Program-made: the position numbers and the translations under genes | The notes under the pieces: generated by a model | Told to the model about the DNA's origin: nothing | Databases searched by the model: none | Seen by the model: only the letters and a program-made list of their open reading frames with translations | Shown: positions 1 through 13,151 of the stretch, piece after piece | Position numbering within the stretch: position 1 is the first letter of the stretch | Layout of the letters: every line of letters starts with the position of its first letter | DNA from: an uncultured Pelagibacteraceae bacterium | GTDB lineage: Bacteria; Pseudomonadota; Alphaproteobacteria; Pelagibacterales; AG-422-B15 | Direction of reading: 5' to 3' | Assembly (NCBI GenBank): GCA_902544065.1 | Contig: CACCAS010000003.1 | Span: 179,424 to 243,423 of the forward strand | DNA: 64,000 nucleotides

Positions 1-2
1 AA

Positions 3-962
3 ATATCAGATGTTTTTGTAAGTATTTCGGAAAACATGACATCAGAATATATTGATTTCAATATTGTGAAAAAAAACAATGTGATTGAGGAGGATAATAT
101 AAAAGATTTTTTTAAGTCAAAACTATTTACTAATTTATATACAAAATTAAAAGAGCCATTGCATTCTTTTCCAATAAGTTATCGTATTGATAACAGAAAA
201 AGTGTATCAGACCCAATTGGAATGAAGGCCGATAACCTACTTACAAAATGGCATATAATATCAGTATCAAAAAATTATCTTGAAATAATATATAAGACAT
301 TCCTGGAGATGGAGCTAAATTTAAAACAGATAGTTTCTAGTAATTATTCAACAAGTTTAGCAGTGCTAAATGAAGAAGAGTCTGAACAAGGCGCAATAAC
401 TATTGAAGTGCAAAAAAATAAAACAGTTTTATCCTATACTTTTGATAGTCAATTGATTGGATTTGATATTATAAGAATAGGAACATTACATTTCGCAAAT
501 GATATATCACAGGTAAAATCCCTTGCACTTGTGGAAGCTGAAAGCATTAGAAAAAAGATTGATTTTTTTGATAAAGATAAAAAGCAGAATAAAGAACTAG
601 ATAAATATTATGAAATTTATTTGGCTCGTGCTGAAGAGCTGGCAAAAATTATTTCGACGACAGTAATGAAATCAAGGTTTAATTCGCTAGTATCAAATTC
701 AATTATACTTACAGGATACGGAGCAAAATCAATTATTATTCAAAAATTAATCAAAAATAAATTCATTAATTCATCATTTAGATTGGGTTCAACTAGAAAA
801 ATAAATGGATCTAAGACTTATCTTGATAATCCGTCATTAACCTCAAGCTTCGGTTTACTTTCTTATGCAATAAACCACGATTTAGAAGGTGAAGTAAGCG
901 ATGTAAACTATCGAAAAAAATCAATATTATCAATAATTTATAAATTTTTCCAAAACTTATAA
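3..962 (+). CDS. ftsA: Cell division protein FtsA, divergent, 5' end outside window
   Basis: Actin-like protein that tethers the FtsZ ring to the inner membrane. The frame is open to the window edge, so the true start lies upstream; the ATG at 36 is internal, because the preceding codons read SDVFVSISEN, as in the FtsA 1C subdomain. Landmarks: LHSFPISYRID and DPIGMKADNL (the usual 'DPxGMxGxxL'), an internal AEELAKI, LTGYGAK in place of LTGGGA, and a C-terminal amphipathic stretch (KKSILSIIYKFFQNL) like the FtsA membrane-targeting helix. Odd points: the phosphate-binding DxGGGTT motif is replaced by EVQKNKT, and the GG..iT.Di motif by IGTLHFANDI, so nucleotide binding looks degenerate. ftsZ, normally next, is absent: lpxC follows after 69 bp. 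The family call is firm; ATPase activity is doubtful. Confidence 0.82.
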   Translation: MSDVFVSISENMTSEYIDFNIVKKNNVIEEDNIKDFFKSKLFTNLYTKLKEPLHSFPISYRIDNRKSVSDPIGMKADNLLTKWHIISVSKNYLEIIYKTFLEMELNLKQIVSSNYSTSLAVLNEEESEQGAITIEVQKNKTVLSYTFDSQLIGFDIIRIGTLHFANDISQVKSLALVEAESIRKKIDFFDKDKKQNKELDKYYEIYLARAEELAKIISTTVMKSRFNSLVSNSIILTGYGAKSIIIQKLIKNKFINSSFRLGSTRKINGSKTYLDNPSLTSSFGLLSYAINHDLEGEVSDVNYRKKSILSIIYKFFQNL

Positions 963-1031
963 AACGTAACAAAAAGTAATAATCTTTGTCTATCATAAAA
1001 GTGACAATCAAATTATAAATTTTATTTTGAC

Positions 1032-1961
1032 ATGCAAAAGACTCTCAAAAAATATTTTAAATTATCTGGCATCACTTTACACAGTGGTAAAATTAGCACT
1101 ATAAAAGTCAATCCAGCGCCTGCAAATACAGGAATACTATTTAAACGAATCGACCTCAAGGCGCCTCACATAGAGAGCCTATTGAAGGCAAAAATTGAAA
1201 ATGTTGTACATTCTGAATTGTGTACAAAATTGTCAAATGAATATGGTCACTCTGTATCAACTATCGAGCACCTAATGTCTGCTTTTCATGGCTTAGGAAT
1301 AGATAATGCAATTATTGAGATAGACAACGTAGAACTTCCTATTCTTGATGGCAGTTCCTTTGAATATGTTTCAGAAATAGAAAGAGTAGGTATTAAAAAT
1401 TTACAGGCAAAAAGAAAGATTATTAACATAATTCAACCTATTATATTCAGAGATAACGATAGTTATATTAGGGTTGCCCCAGCCAATAATATGTCAATAA
1501 ACTATACAATTGTTTATGATCATAAATTAATTAAAAAGCAAAATTTTATTTTTGATTTAGACACATCATACAATTATAAAAATGTTATCAGCAACAGTAG
1601 AACATTTGGTTTTAAGGATGAAGTAGAATCTCTTAGAGACAAAGGCCTCATAGCTGGCGGCTCTATTGAAAATGCCATTGTTCTTAATAATGATGGCATA
1701 ATGAACCAATCAGTGCTGAGGCACGATGACGAGTTTGTGAGGCACAAGGTGCTAGACTTTATTGGCGATATATACTTACTGGGACATAGGGTAAAAGGAT
1801 CCTTTGAAATATTTAAAGGAGGTCACAGACTTACTCATGAAATTGTTAAGTCAATCCTGTCTGATAAATCTAATTGGAAATATGATGATGATATATCTGA
1901 TTTAGAAGAACTACCATTTTCATCATTAAAACGTAAAAAAGAGCTTTCAGCTTCATTATAA
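1032..1961 (+). CDS. lpxC: UDP-3-O-acyl-N-acetylglucosamine deacetylase LpxC
   Basis: Zinc deacetylase for the first committed step of lipid A synthesis, in the cytosol. 309 aa, usual family length. Starts MQKTLKKYFKLSGITLHSGK. Zinc ligands and catalytic residues are present close to E. coli numbering: STIEHLMSA with His80, RHDDEFVRHKVLDFIGD with His238 and Asp242, and GGHRLTHE with His265. It sits between ftsA and bamD, as in other alphaproteobacteria except that ftsZ is missing from the gap upstream. Together with lpxB near 37 kb it shows that the organism makes a lipopolysaccharide-type outer membrane. Confidence 0.97.
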   Translation: MQKTLKKYFKLSGITLHSGKISTIKVNPAPANTGILFKRIDLKAPHIESLLKAKIENVVHSELCTKLSNEYGHSVSTIEHLMSAFHGLGIDNAIIEIDNVELPILDGSSFEYVSEIERVGIKNLQAKRKIINIIQPIIFRDNDSYIRVAPANNMSINYTIVYDHKLIKKQNFIFDLDTSYNYKNVISNSRTFGFKDEVESLRDKGLIAGGSIENAIVLNNDGIMNQSVLRHDDEFVRHKVLDFIGDIYLLGHRVKGSFEIFKGGHRLTHEIVKSILSDKSNWKYDDDISDLEELPFSSLKRKKELSASL

Positions 1962-2013
1962 ATCAATAGATTTACCCTTTAATCTTAAAGAATATTCATT
2001 AAAATCAACCCTA

Positions 2014-2772
2014 ATGTCTAATATTAGAGCGAATACTTTCTTATTTGTAGTCTTAATTATATTTACTGCTTGCTCAGACACTAAGCTGATGACTCCAGAA
2101 ACAGAGGGTGAGAAGCTTCAGATTCTATACAATGACGCGATGGATCTTGTTAAGAAAAGAGACTTTGTTGACGCAGCCTTATTATTTGAAGAAATCGAAC
2201 GCCAATATCCATATTCAAAATGGTCGAATCAAGCTCAATTAATGTCAGGTTTTTGTTATTATAAGTCAAATATGTACAATGATAGTTTGGACTCACTAGA
2301 GAGATTTATAGCACTTTATCCTGGTAGTAAGAAAATATCCTATGCCTATTATCTTCGAGCTTTAAATTACTTTGAGCAAATTAGTGATGTTGAAAGAGAT
2401 CAAACATTAACTTCAAAGTCTAAATTAGCGTTTGAAGAGGTTGTAAATAAATACCCAGAATCTGAATTTGCTCGAGATGCATTAGATAAAATTGATATAA
2501 TAAATGATCGATTAGCTGCTAAAGAAATTGAAATAGCTAGGTATTATCAATTCAACCATCAATGGATATCAGCAATCAATAGGTATAATAAGATATTAGA
2601 CGAATTTAATACATCGATATACACGGAAGAAACCTTATTTAGATTAGTGGAAATATATTTTTCTCTTGGACTTCATGAAGAAGCAAGAAGATATGCAGCC
2701 ACACTTCAATTTAATTTTCCTAACAGCGATTGGTATCTTAAAAGCTACGAACTTATAAAAGATCTTATATAG
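2014..2772 (+). CDS. bamD: Outer membrane assembly lipoprotein BamD (ComL)
   Basis: Essential lipoprotein of the BAM complex that folds beta-barrel proteins into the outer membrane. 252 aa. N-terminal hydrophobic signal ending in the lipobox FTAC, so Cys20 is the predicted lipidated residue. The rest is TPR-like helical repeats with the family hallmarks DAALLFEEIERQYPYSKW and ALYPGSKKISYAYYLRAL, then KLAFEEVVNKYPESEFARDA. The order lpxC-bamD-ligA is the classic alphaproteobacterial one, although recN, often found between bamD and ligA, is absent. Confidence 0.95.
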   Translation: MSNIRANTFLFVVLIIFTACSDTKLMTPETEGEKLQILYNDAMDLVKKRDFVDAALLFEEIERQYPYSKWSNQAQLMSGFCYYKSNMYNDSLDSLERFIALYPGSKKISYAYYLRALNYFEQISDVERDQTLTSKSKLAFEEVVNKYPESEFARDALDKIDIINDRLAAKEIEIARYYQFNHQWISAINRYNKILDEFNTSIYTEETLFRLVEIYFSLGLHEEARRYAATLQFNFPNSDWYLKSYELIKDLI

Positions 2773-2781
2773 TAAATTTAA

Positions 2782-6524
<3,743 letters not shown>

Positions 6525-6531
<7 letters not shown>

Positions 6532-8750
6532 GGTTTTAAAAAGTCAGAAATTAGTTTTTTTTTACCGTGTTTGTCAAAATCAACAATAGCCTTGGTTCCA
6601 TCTATGTCTTGAATTGTCCCGATACCAAACTTTTTATGTTCAACAGTTTGTCCAATCTGTAGGATTAAGTCATCGTTTATATCTTTTGCATTTTCAATTT
6701 CCATATCTATTACAGATCTATAGCTAGATATCCCATTGTTTAGAAATGAAATCTTTTTTGGTTTTAAACCGTAATCTTGATTATATTCGTCGAAATGGGG
6801 CTCTTTAAAAGATTTCAAATGATCAGATGCGTGGTTGATTGTCTTTATGATTTCTTGATCCAATTCCTCAATAAATCTTGATTGAAGTGAAGGCATCCAA
6901 TTATTTTGAAAACGTCTCGTCATTGACGTTATAATATTAATTTTTTTCTTTGCCCTAGTTATTCCGACATAAGCTAGTCTTCTTTCTTCCTCTATGCCCT
7001 TATTGCCACTTTCATCAATTGTTTTTTGATGCGGAAACAATCCTTCCTCCCACCCCGGCAGAAAAACAAAATCATACTCAAGTCCTTTTGCAGCATGCAG
7101 TGTCATTATACTTACTTTATTATCTACATTATTTTCATCTACTGCTGTTACTAATGAAATATGCTCTAAAAATTCCTCAATATTATTGTAGTCTTGCATT
7201 GCAACTATAAGCTCTTTTATATTTTCAATTTTTGTTTGAGCAGATACATTTTTATCATTTTTGAGCATATTCATATATCCAGACTCATCTAATAATACCT
7301 TTAAAATATCATAAAATGGAACATTCTCGACCATTGACTTGCCCCTGTCTATAACTCCAATAAATATTTTTAAACTCTCAGAAATTTTTTTTGTTAGTTC
7401 ATCAGTATCAATCATATTTTTAGAAGCTTGGTACAAGGAAATTTTATTTCGATTTGCAAGAGAGAGGATATGATTAAAGGACTTTTCACCTATGCCTCTT
7501 TTTGGAACTGTGAGTGCTCTTTCAAAGGCAATATCGTCCTGAGTTTCATAGACTAATCGTAAGTAAGAAACTGCATCTTTTATTTCAGCTCTTTCATAGA
7601 ATCTAATTCCACCTATAATACGATATGGAATTGAATACTTAATTAAAGACTCTTCTATTTCTCTGGATTGAAAAACTGCTCTTACCAAAATGGAAACATT
7701 ATTTAAATCAGGATTATCTTTTTTATAATCTAAAATTTCTTGTGCAACGAGGTTAGCTTCATCACGACTTGAATTAACTAAGTGAAGACAGATTGGTTCG
7801 CCAGTTCCTTGGTCAGATATTAATTCTTTTCCAAGCCTCATCTCATTATAACTTATAAGTGACGATGCAGACTTTAAGATATTGTTTGTTGATCTATAAT
7901 TTTGTTTTAACCTTATGACTTTTGCATTCTCGAATTCTTTTTCAAATTTTAACATGTTATCTACTTCAGCCCCACGCCAGCTATAAATAGATTGATCATC
8001 ATCACCGACGCAGCATATATTAAGATTTACAGAAGCGAGAAGTTTCAACCATATATATTGTGCTGCATTCGTATCTTGATATTCATCAACATGTATATAT
8101 TTAAAATTTGATGCATATCTCTTTAAAATATCATCTCTCTTAAATAAATTTATACATTGCAATAGTAGATCTCCAAAATCTAAACAATTAATTTCAAATA
8201 ATCGTTGCTGATAGATTTTATAAATTGTTGAACTTTTTTCATCAATAAGGTTATCAAGACTTTTAGCTTTAATATCATCGGGGTTCAGCGCTTTATTTTT
8301 CCATTGGTCAATTTTTGATTGAATGAGTTTTGGTGAGAATTGTGATTGATCCAGGTTTTCAGCTTTAATAATTTGTTTTATGAGTGAAAGCTGATCGTCC
8401 TTATCCAATATTGTAAAACTTGACTTAAGACCTAATACTTCTGAGTGATTTCTAATAATTTTTGCTCCAATTGAATGAAATGTACCAATCCATGGAATTC
8501 TATCCATACTTTGATTAACAAGTTGCTGAACTCGATCAGCCATCTCACGAGCTGCTTTATTGGTAAATGTCACGCAAAGTACTTGAGATGGAAAAGCAAG
8601 TTTAGTCTTAACAATATGTGCCACGCGCGTTGTCAAAACTCTTGTTTTTCCTGTTCCTGCTCCTGCAATAATTAGGTTTGGTCCTTCTGTACTGCAAACT
8701 GACTCATGCTGTAATTCATTTAAGCTGTCTAGGTATTGGGAATTGCTCAT
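6525..8750 (-). CDS. uvrD: UvrD/PcrA-type superfamily 1 DNA helicase
   Basis: ATP-dependent 3'-5' helicase for nucleotide-excision and mismatch repair. 741 aa. Motifs in order: Q-motif LNELQHESV, Walker A AGAGTGKTRVLTTR, Ia CVTFTNKAAREM, Walker B VDEYQDTN, motif III CVGDDDQSIYSWRGA, IV VIRLKQNYRST, V TLHAAKGLEYDFVFLPG, VI YVGITRAKK. The C-terminal 60 residues form the Tudor-like tail (GQTVEHKKFGIGTI) that binds RNA polymerase in PcrA/UvrD. Its ATG overlaps the stop of the upstream ribbon-helix-helix gene (ATGA). Confidence 0.95.
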
Positions 8751-8962
8751 GTTCGATTTTTTAGGTGATTCAAGACATATAGTCTAATAGCGCTTGATAA
8801 ATTTGAAGTAGTTTTTTTCTGATCAATGTCAGAAATTAGACGATCGGGTGTAGTATTGCTTTGTTTGCTTAGAGCAACAATTTCATCCCAAAATTCTTTT
8901 TCTAAAAATACACTCGTAATATGGCCATCTAGATTGACTGTACGCTTTTTAGAGTTTTGCAT
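8747..8962 (-). CDS. Small ribbon-helix-helix domain protein
   Basis: 71 aa protein of the alphaproteobacterial ribbon-helix-helix type (RHH_4-like). The N-terminal strand KKRTVNLDGHITSVFLEKEFWDEI followed by helices with LISDID and SNLSSAIRLYVLNHLK fits the fold. These proteins are thought to bind DNA, but the targets are unknown. Translationally coupled to uvrD by a 4-bp ATGA overlap and lying 9 bp after fumC, so it is probably part of a fumC-rhh-uvrD-pepP transcript. Confidence 0.75.
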   Translation of the reverse strand: MQNSKKRTVNLDGHITSVFLEKEFWDEIVALSKQSNTTPDRLISDIDQKKTTSNLSSAIRLYVLNHLKNRT

Positions 8963-8971
8963 TTGGAATAA

Positions 8972-10366
8972 TCAAGACGAAGTGATCATCTTACTGGGGT
9001 TTAGAAGCAATTTAATTTTCTTATTTTCTAGATATTTTAAAATTTTGTTTGCCTCGAAAAGAGATATATTTTTCTTATGGGCTAATTTAGCTAACTCAGC
9101 TGCCTTCGTATAGCCAATTTCTGGTGCAAGGGCTGTTACCAGCATTAATGAATTTTCAACTCCTTGTTTAATATTTTTTATATTTGGCTTGATACCTCTG
9201 AGGCATTTTTCGTTAAAATTATGTATAGCTGAAGCAAGTAAATTAATCGAATTAATGATATTTAGTCCTATGAGTGGTTTAAACGCATTAAGTTCAAAGT
9301 GACCTTGTGAACCTGCCATTGAAATAACATTATGGAAACCCATCACTTGCAAACACACCATTGTTAAGGCTTCACTTTGAGTAGGATTGACTTTACCTGG
9401 CATGATTGATGATCCAGGTTCATTTTCAGGTAGGCTGATCTCACCCAAACCTGAGCGAGGACCTGATGCTAAAAGTCTTATGTCATTTCCAATTTTAAAT
9501 AAATCAGTCGCAATTACATTAAGTACACCAGATAGCTCTACTATTGAGTCATGAGATGCCAGTGCTTGAAATTTATTTATAGCAGGTTTGAATTTTGACT
9601 TAGTTATTTTACTTATTTCTGAAACCACAAGATGGTCAAAACCACGTAACGTATTTAATCCTGTACCTACAGCGGTTCCCCCTTGAGCAAGGTAACTTAA
9701 GTTAGTTAAAGCTCCCTCAACTCTCCTTATATTTGAATTGATTTGCGCCTGATACCCAGAAAATTCTTGCCCTAGCGAAAGTGGAGTTGCATCTTGCAAG
9801 TGAGTTCTTCCAATCTTTATAATACTTTTCCATTTTTGAGATTGTAATTTTAATACTTTTTCCATACTTTCTAATGCTGGGAGTAGTTCACTAATAATTT
9901 TCAATTTAGATGCAATATTCATAGCCGATGGGAAGCTGTCATTAGTTGACTGGCTCTTATTTACATGGTCATTTGGATGAACGGGGTAATTGGTGCCTAG
10001 TTTTTTAGATATTTTCTTATTTGCTATATTTGCAATTACTTCGTTCATATTCATGTTTGTTTGAGTTCCAGATCCAGTCTGCCAGACAGAAAGGGGGAAA
10101 TGTTGGTCGTATTTACCTAATGCGACTTGCTTTGCAGCATCAATAATTGTTTTAGCTAACTTAGGACTAAGAAGCTTTTGTTTTTGATTTGCCTTTGCGC
10201 ATGACATCTTAATGATTGCTAAGGCATGAATTATCTCAATTGGCATTTTATCATTTCCAATTCTAAAATTCTTTAATGATCTTTGAGTTTGTGCTCCCCA
10301 AAGATTAATATTGGCAACATTTATTTTGCCTAAACTGTCTTGCTCTCGTCTAGTTTTCTGACTCAT
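8972..10366 (-). CDS. fumC: Fumarate hydratase class II
   Basis: Iron-independent TCA-cycle enzyme that interconverts fumarate and (S)-malate; homotetramer in the cytosol. 464 aa, normal length. Hallmarks: WGAQTQRSLKNFRIG near the N-terminus, TGSGTQTNMNMNEVIAN, HPNDHVNKSQSTNDSFPSA, IGRTHLQDATPLSLGQEFSG and the superfamily signature GSSIMPGKVNPTQ, which carries the catalytic serine loop. First gene of the minus-strand run that continues into rhh, uvrD and pepP. Confidence 0.97.
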   Translation of the reverse strand: MSQKTRREQDSLGKINVANINLWGAQTQRSLKNFRIGNDKMPIEIIHALAIIKMSCAKANQKQKLLSPKLAKTIIDAAKQVALGKYDQHFPLSVWQTGSGTQTNMNMNEVIANIANKKISKKLGTNYPVHPNDHVNKSQSTNDSFPSAMNIASKLKIISELLPALESMEKVLKLQSQKWKSIIKIGRTHLQDATPLSLGQEFSGYQAQINSNIRRVEGALTNLSYLAQGGTAVGTGLNTLRGFDHLVVSEISKITKSKFKPAINKFQALASHDSIVELSGVLNVIATDLFKIGNDIRLLASGPRSGLGEISLPENEPGSSIMPGKVNPTQSEALTMVCLQVMGFHNVISMAGSQGHFELNAFKPLIGLNIINSINLLASAIHNFNEKCLRGIKPNIKNIKQGVENSLMLVTALAPEIGYTKAAELAKLAHKKNISLFEANKILKYLENKKIKLLLNPSKMITSS

Positions 10367-10605
10367 GATGAATGTACTATAGTACCTTAATATGTAACAT
10401 ATGGTAAGCGTTTAAGCTTTTTCAATGATAAATCTGTTATACTACCGCAAATCCGAAATGAAATGCTAGTAATAACAAGAAAATTAGAGAGAGTGCAGCT
10501 ATGTAATATGGAATCATAAACACGAGATATCAGAATCCTATTAAATTTAAAACTAGTAATTTTTAGATATTTAAATAAAGAGCAATTAAATAATGCTAAA
10601 TTATT

Positions 10606-11001
10606 ATGATAAAAAAACTTCAAAATAGTCCTTCGGGAAAATTTTTAAATTTTGAATTTATAAAAGAAAAAAATGAAATTTTCTTTTTTGAGATAATATT
10701 TCCACCCGAGACTGCAAGTCCTCTCAATTTAGTTCAGGGTGGGATGATCGATGCAGCTTTGGACGAAGCCACTTCGATGACAGCATATATTGCTTTTAAG
10801 GAGGAGAAACTCCCCCTCACAACAGATCATCATGTTTTATTTCATAGGCCAATGCCGTTAGGTAAAGCCACTATTCAAACTAAAATTATAAAATATGGTA
10901 AAACGGTTACGACCATTGAGGGAAAGTTATTTGATCAGAACGAAAAGTTGGTTGCAACCATGCTTCACACTGCTTTGCCAACTAGTATACCAAATCAGTA
11001 A
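10606..11001 (+). CDS. PaaI-like hotdog-fold thioesterase
   Basis: 131 aa single hotdog domain of the acyl-CoA thioesterase PaaI/4HBT group. The segment NLVQGGMIDAALDEATSM is the long helix with the catalytic acid (aspartate/glutamate) expected in this group, and HHVLFHRPMPLGKATIQTKI forms the following strands. The natural acyl-CoA substrate cannot be told. It starts at an ATG with no strong ribosome-binding site. The 239 bp upstream, back to fumC, contain no convincing gene or structured RNA. Confidence 0.85.
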   Translation: MIKKLQNSPSGKFLNFEFIKEKNEIFFFEIIFPPETASPLNLVQGGMIDAALDEATSMTAYIAFKEEKLPLTTDHHVLFHRPMPLGKATIQTKIIKYGKTVTTIEGKLFDQNEKLVATMLHTALPTSIPNQ

Positions 11002-11010
11002 GCAAGTATT

Positions 11011-11178
11011 TCAATCAAAGCATTCGGCTGCAGTAAATGCACATGTTGAGTAATGAAATATTGAGCTAGCGGTATCTGTCACTGTTGACGCAATGGTATC
11101 AGCAGTTGTTACCGCACCACATCCATTCAGCAATATGGTTACAATAAAAAAAGTAATAAATATTTTACTTATATTCAT
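11011..11178 (-). CDS. 55-aa predicted lipoprotein
   Basis: A complete short reading frame. MNISKIFITFFIVTILLNGC is a textbook lipoprotein signal: charged start, hydrophobic core, lipobox LNGC, mature Cys20. The mature part, GAVTTADTIASTVTDTASSI then FHYSTCAFTAAECFD, has an Ala/Thr/Ser-rich helix and two further cysteines that could form a disulfide in the periplasm. It lies tail-to-tail with the thioesterase gene 9 bp away and head-to-head with the next lipoprotein gene. Function unknown. Confidence rests on the clean lipobox in an otherwise unexplained 300-bp gap. Confidence 0.68.
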   Translation of the reverse strand: MNISKIFITFFIVTILLNGCGAVTTADTIASTVTDTASSIFHYSTCAFTAAECFD

Positions 11179-11301
11179 AATTTGTAGTAGTTTTTGATGT
11201 GTACTTAATTGATATTAAAGAAAAGATCTAATTTGTGCAACTTTCGTATCGATCTTTAAGATATAGTAATTTAAATAAATTACTGATAAAGTTAAATGTA
11301 A

Positions 11302-11793
11302 ATGAATCGGTTATTTTCTAAATCTAACTTCTATGTTTCTATTTTTTTTATTATATTGTTATCAAGTTGTGCAAGTGGTGATAAGTTATCTGAGCAGAAA
11401 ACAATTCAAGAAGGTAAAAATACATTAACACGAATTAGTGATATGCCCTTTCCAGAAGACACTAAAGTATCGTTGAATAAAAGTATATTATTAGGAGAAG
11501 GAAAAGCTTGGAGTGGCCAACTATCTCTTAGTATTCCTGGATCAAAAATAAGTGTTTTTAATTTTTATGTAAAAAATCTTGATGCTTTTGGTTGGAAAGA
11601 ACAAACAACTATTAGAGGTGAAACTAGTATTCTAACTTTTGTAGGTGAAAACAATAGAATTGCAATTATCAGCATTAAAGAGGCAAAATTCAATACCGCA
11701 GAAGTCCTTATAAGCGTTTCACCATATGCAGAAGCATTTGAAGAAAAACTTGGTGACTATATTAATGAGCAATATCTCGAAGTTATAGAATAA
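11302..11793 (+). CDS. Lipoprotein of unknown function
   Basis: 163 aa. The N-terminal signal ends in LLSSC, the predicted lipidation site (about Cys25). The mature domain has an ordered, conserved look: MPFPEDTKVSLNKSILLGEGKAW then SGQLSLSIPGSKISVFNFYVKNL then FGWKEQTTIRGETSILTFVG. It resembles small alphaproteobacterial envelope proteins whose role is unknown; no named domain is recognised. It is monocistronic, between the 55-aa lipoprotein (divergent) and the tmRNA gene (convergent). Confidence 0.8.
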   Translation: MNRLFSKSNFYVSIFFIILLSSCASGDKLSEQKTIQEGKNTLTRISDMPFPEDTKVSLNKSILLGEGKAWSGQLSLSIPGSKISVFNFYVKNLDAFGWKEQTTIRGETSILTFVGENNRIAIISIKEAKFNTAEVLISVSPYAEAFEEKLGDYINEQYLEVIE

Positions 11794-11880
11794 AAGTAGA
11801 TCAGTAATAGAGCCAACTTGATTTATTAATTTTATAAAGTTTTGAAGTAAAATAAATTAAATTTAAGCAAATCAGTGATG

Positions 11881-12135
11881 TGGGAGACTTCTGTTGCCCG
11901 GTGCCTCCCAAACCGCGCTTGCCTAATTACATTAAGCAGCGAGCGCTAATTTATTGTTAGCATTTAAAAGTTAGCCCGATAACGGCGGTACAATGCCGAG
12001 AGAAAAACTTACCTTTAAACATTCGTCGATCCTATATCACCCCCTTAAAAATGGTGGAGGTGCCGGGTACCGCCCCCGGGTCCGTAATGTGTATTATGTA
12101 AGCGGTTTATCTCTATAGCTAGGATATCCCCAGCA
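11881..12135 (-). ncRNA. ssrA: Circularly permuted two-piece tmRNA (alphaproteobacterial ssrA)
   Basis: Rescues ribosomes stalled on mRNAs lacking a stop codon. Read on the minus strand, the acceptor piece comes first (about 12135-12052): T-stem CCGGG/CCCGG with loop GGCGGTA, then CACCTCC, discriminator A and an encoded CCA at 12054-12052. Only 7 nt (12051-12045) separate it from the coding piece, which starts GGGGGTG at 12044 and pairs with CACCTCC into a 7-bp acceptor stem with one G-U; GATATAGGATCGACG follows. The tag frame lies at 11961-11932. The coding piece ends near a TGGGAG/CTCCCA hairpin at about 11881. This is the alpha-tmRNA order; exact outer ends are estimates. Confidence 0.93.
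11932..11961 (-). other. tmRNA proteolysis-tag reading frame (ANNKLALAA)
   Basis: Resume codon GCT at 11961 begins GCT AAC AAT AAA TTA GCG, then CTC GCT GCT TAA, encoding A-N-N-K-L-A-L-A-A and stop. With the alanine carried by tmRNA, the added tag would be AANNKLALAA. The C-terminal LALAA matches the ClpXP/ClpAP degron, and the AN start matches other tags. It lacks the acidic, aromatic middle (DNFAEE-like) common in alphaproteobacteria and is short. Confidence 0.88.
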
Positions 12136-12215
12136 ATCTGAATATAGTTTGATATTGAATCTTTTTAAAGAGGCTATTCTTATTATAATGTGTCATTATT
12201 ATTTGATTCAAAAAA

Positions 12216-13151
12216 ATGCCTGTAAATAAAGAACAACTAAAAGAGATTGAGGCTTTACGCTCTGAAAAAACCGAGACTAGCAGAGTAACTGTTCCGGAGT
12301 TGGAGGCTGTTTTGTATCAGCCCATTGAAGTTCTTGATCATGGTTTTGTTCGCGTAATTGACTATATGGGTGATGACAGCTCTGTCGTTCAATCAGCCAG
12401 AGTTTCTTATGGTAAAGGTACAAAGAAAATTTCAAATGACAAAGGTCTTATTAAATACTTGATGAGACATCGTCACTCAACCCCATTTGAAATGTGCGAG
12501 ATTAAGTTTCATATAAAGTTACCAATCTTTATTGCCCGTCAGTGGATCAGACATAGGACTGCGAATGTAAATGAATATTCAGCCAGGTATTCAATACTTG
12601 ATAAAGAGTTTTATATACCTTCCGCAGAGAATTTAGCAGCCCAATCACAGATTAACAACCAGGGTAGGGGGGACGCACTAACTGATGATGAGGCGTCAAA
12701 TGTTATTCAAATTTTAAAAAATGATGCGGAGCAAACTTATTCAAATTATGAGACCCTTTTAAATGAAAATTCTTCAGGTGGAGTTTTGGATGAAGGCAAG
12801 TCAGGGATTGCCCGTGAACTTGCTAGAATGAATCTTACATTAAATACATATACTCAATGGTACTGGAAGATTGATCTTAATAATCTTCTACATTTTCTTG
12901 CCTTAAGAGCTGATGACCATGCACAGTATGAGATCAGAGTTTATGCAGATGTAATGCTTGATTTAGTAAAAAAATGGGTTCCTCTTACGTATGAGGCATT
13001 TGAAGATTATCGAATGGGCGGAACGGAGTTGTCTGCAAAAGAAATTAAATTAATGCGGAGACTTCTTAAAGGAGAAAAAGTTTCATTTGAAGAAGAAGGT
13101 TTATCTAAAAGAGAGTGGAGCGAGTTACAAAGGAAATTTGACCTCAATTAG
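12216..13151 (+). CDS. thyX: Flavin-dependent thymidylate synthase ThyX
   Basis: Makes dTMP from dUMP using methylene-tetrahydrofolate, FAD and NADPH. 311 aa. The diagnostic ThyX motif is at residues 112-126: [15 protein letters not shown] (RHRxxxxNExSxRY). Upstream, [20 protein letters not shown] is the conserved substrate/FAD-binding segment. The protein carries the N-terminal extension (about 35 residues) usual in alphaproteobacteria. It converges on mrp with an 8-bp overlap. Use of ThyX returns tetrahydrofolate directly, so it does not depend on dihydrofolate reductase. Confidence 0.96.
   Translation: MPVNKEQLKEIEALRSEKTETSRVTVPELEAVLYQPIEVLDHGFVRVIDYMGDDSSVVQSARVSYGKGTKKISNDKGLIKYLMRHRHSTPFEMCEIKFHIKLPIFIARQWIRHRTANVNEYSARYSILDKEFYIPSAENLAAQSQINNQGRGDALTDDEASNVIQILKNDAEQTYSNYETLLNENSSGGVLDEGKSGIARELARMNLTLNTYTQWYWKIDLNNLLHFLALRADDHAQYEIRVYADVMLDLVKKWVPLTYEAFEDYRMGGTELSAKEIKLMRRLLKGEKVSFEEEGLSKREWSELQRKFDLN

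Noticed and set aside
10463..10519. An 18-residue frame starting MLVITRK, like the N-terminus of CsrA.
   Set aside because: Similarity stops after about seven residues, no CsrA-like continuation is found in other frames, and there is no ribosome-binding site; likely coincidence.
10387..10623. A 78-residue minus-strand frame between fumC and the thioesterase gene.
   Set aside because: Low-complexity translation without recognisable domain, overlapping the thioesterase start; composition fits AT-rich non-coding DNA.
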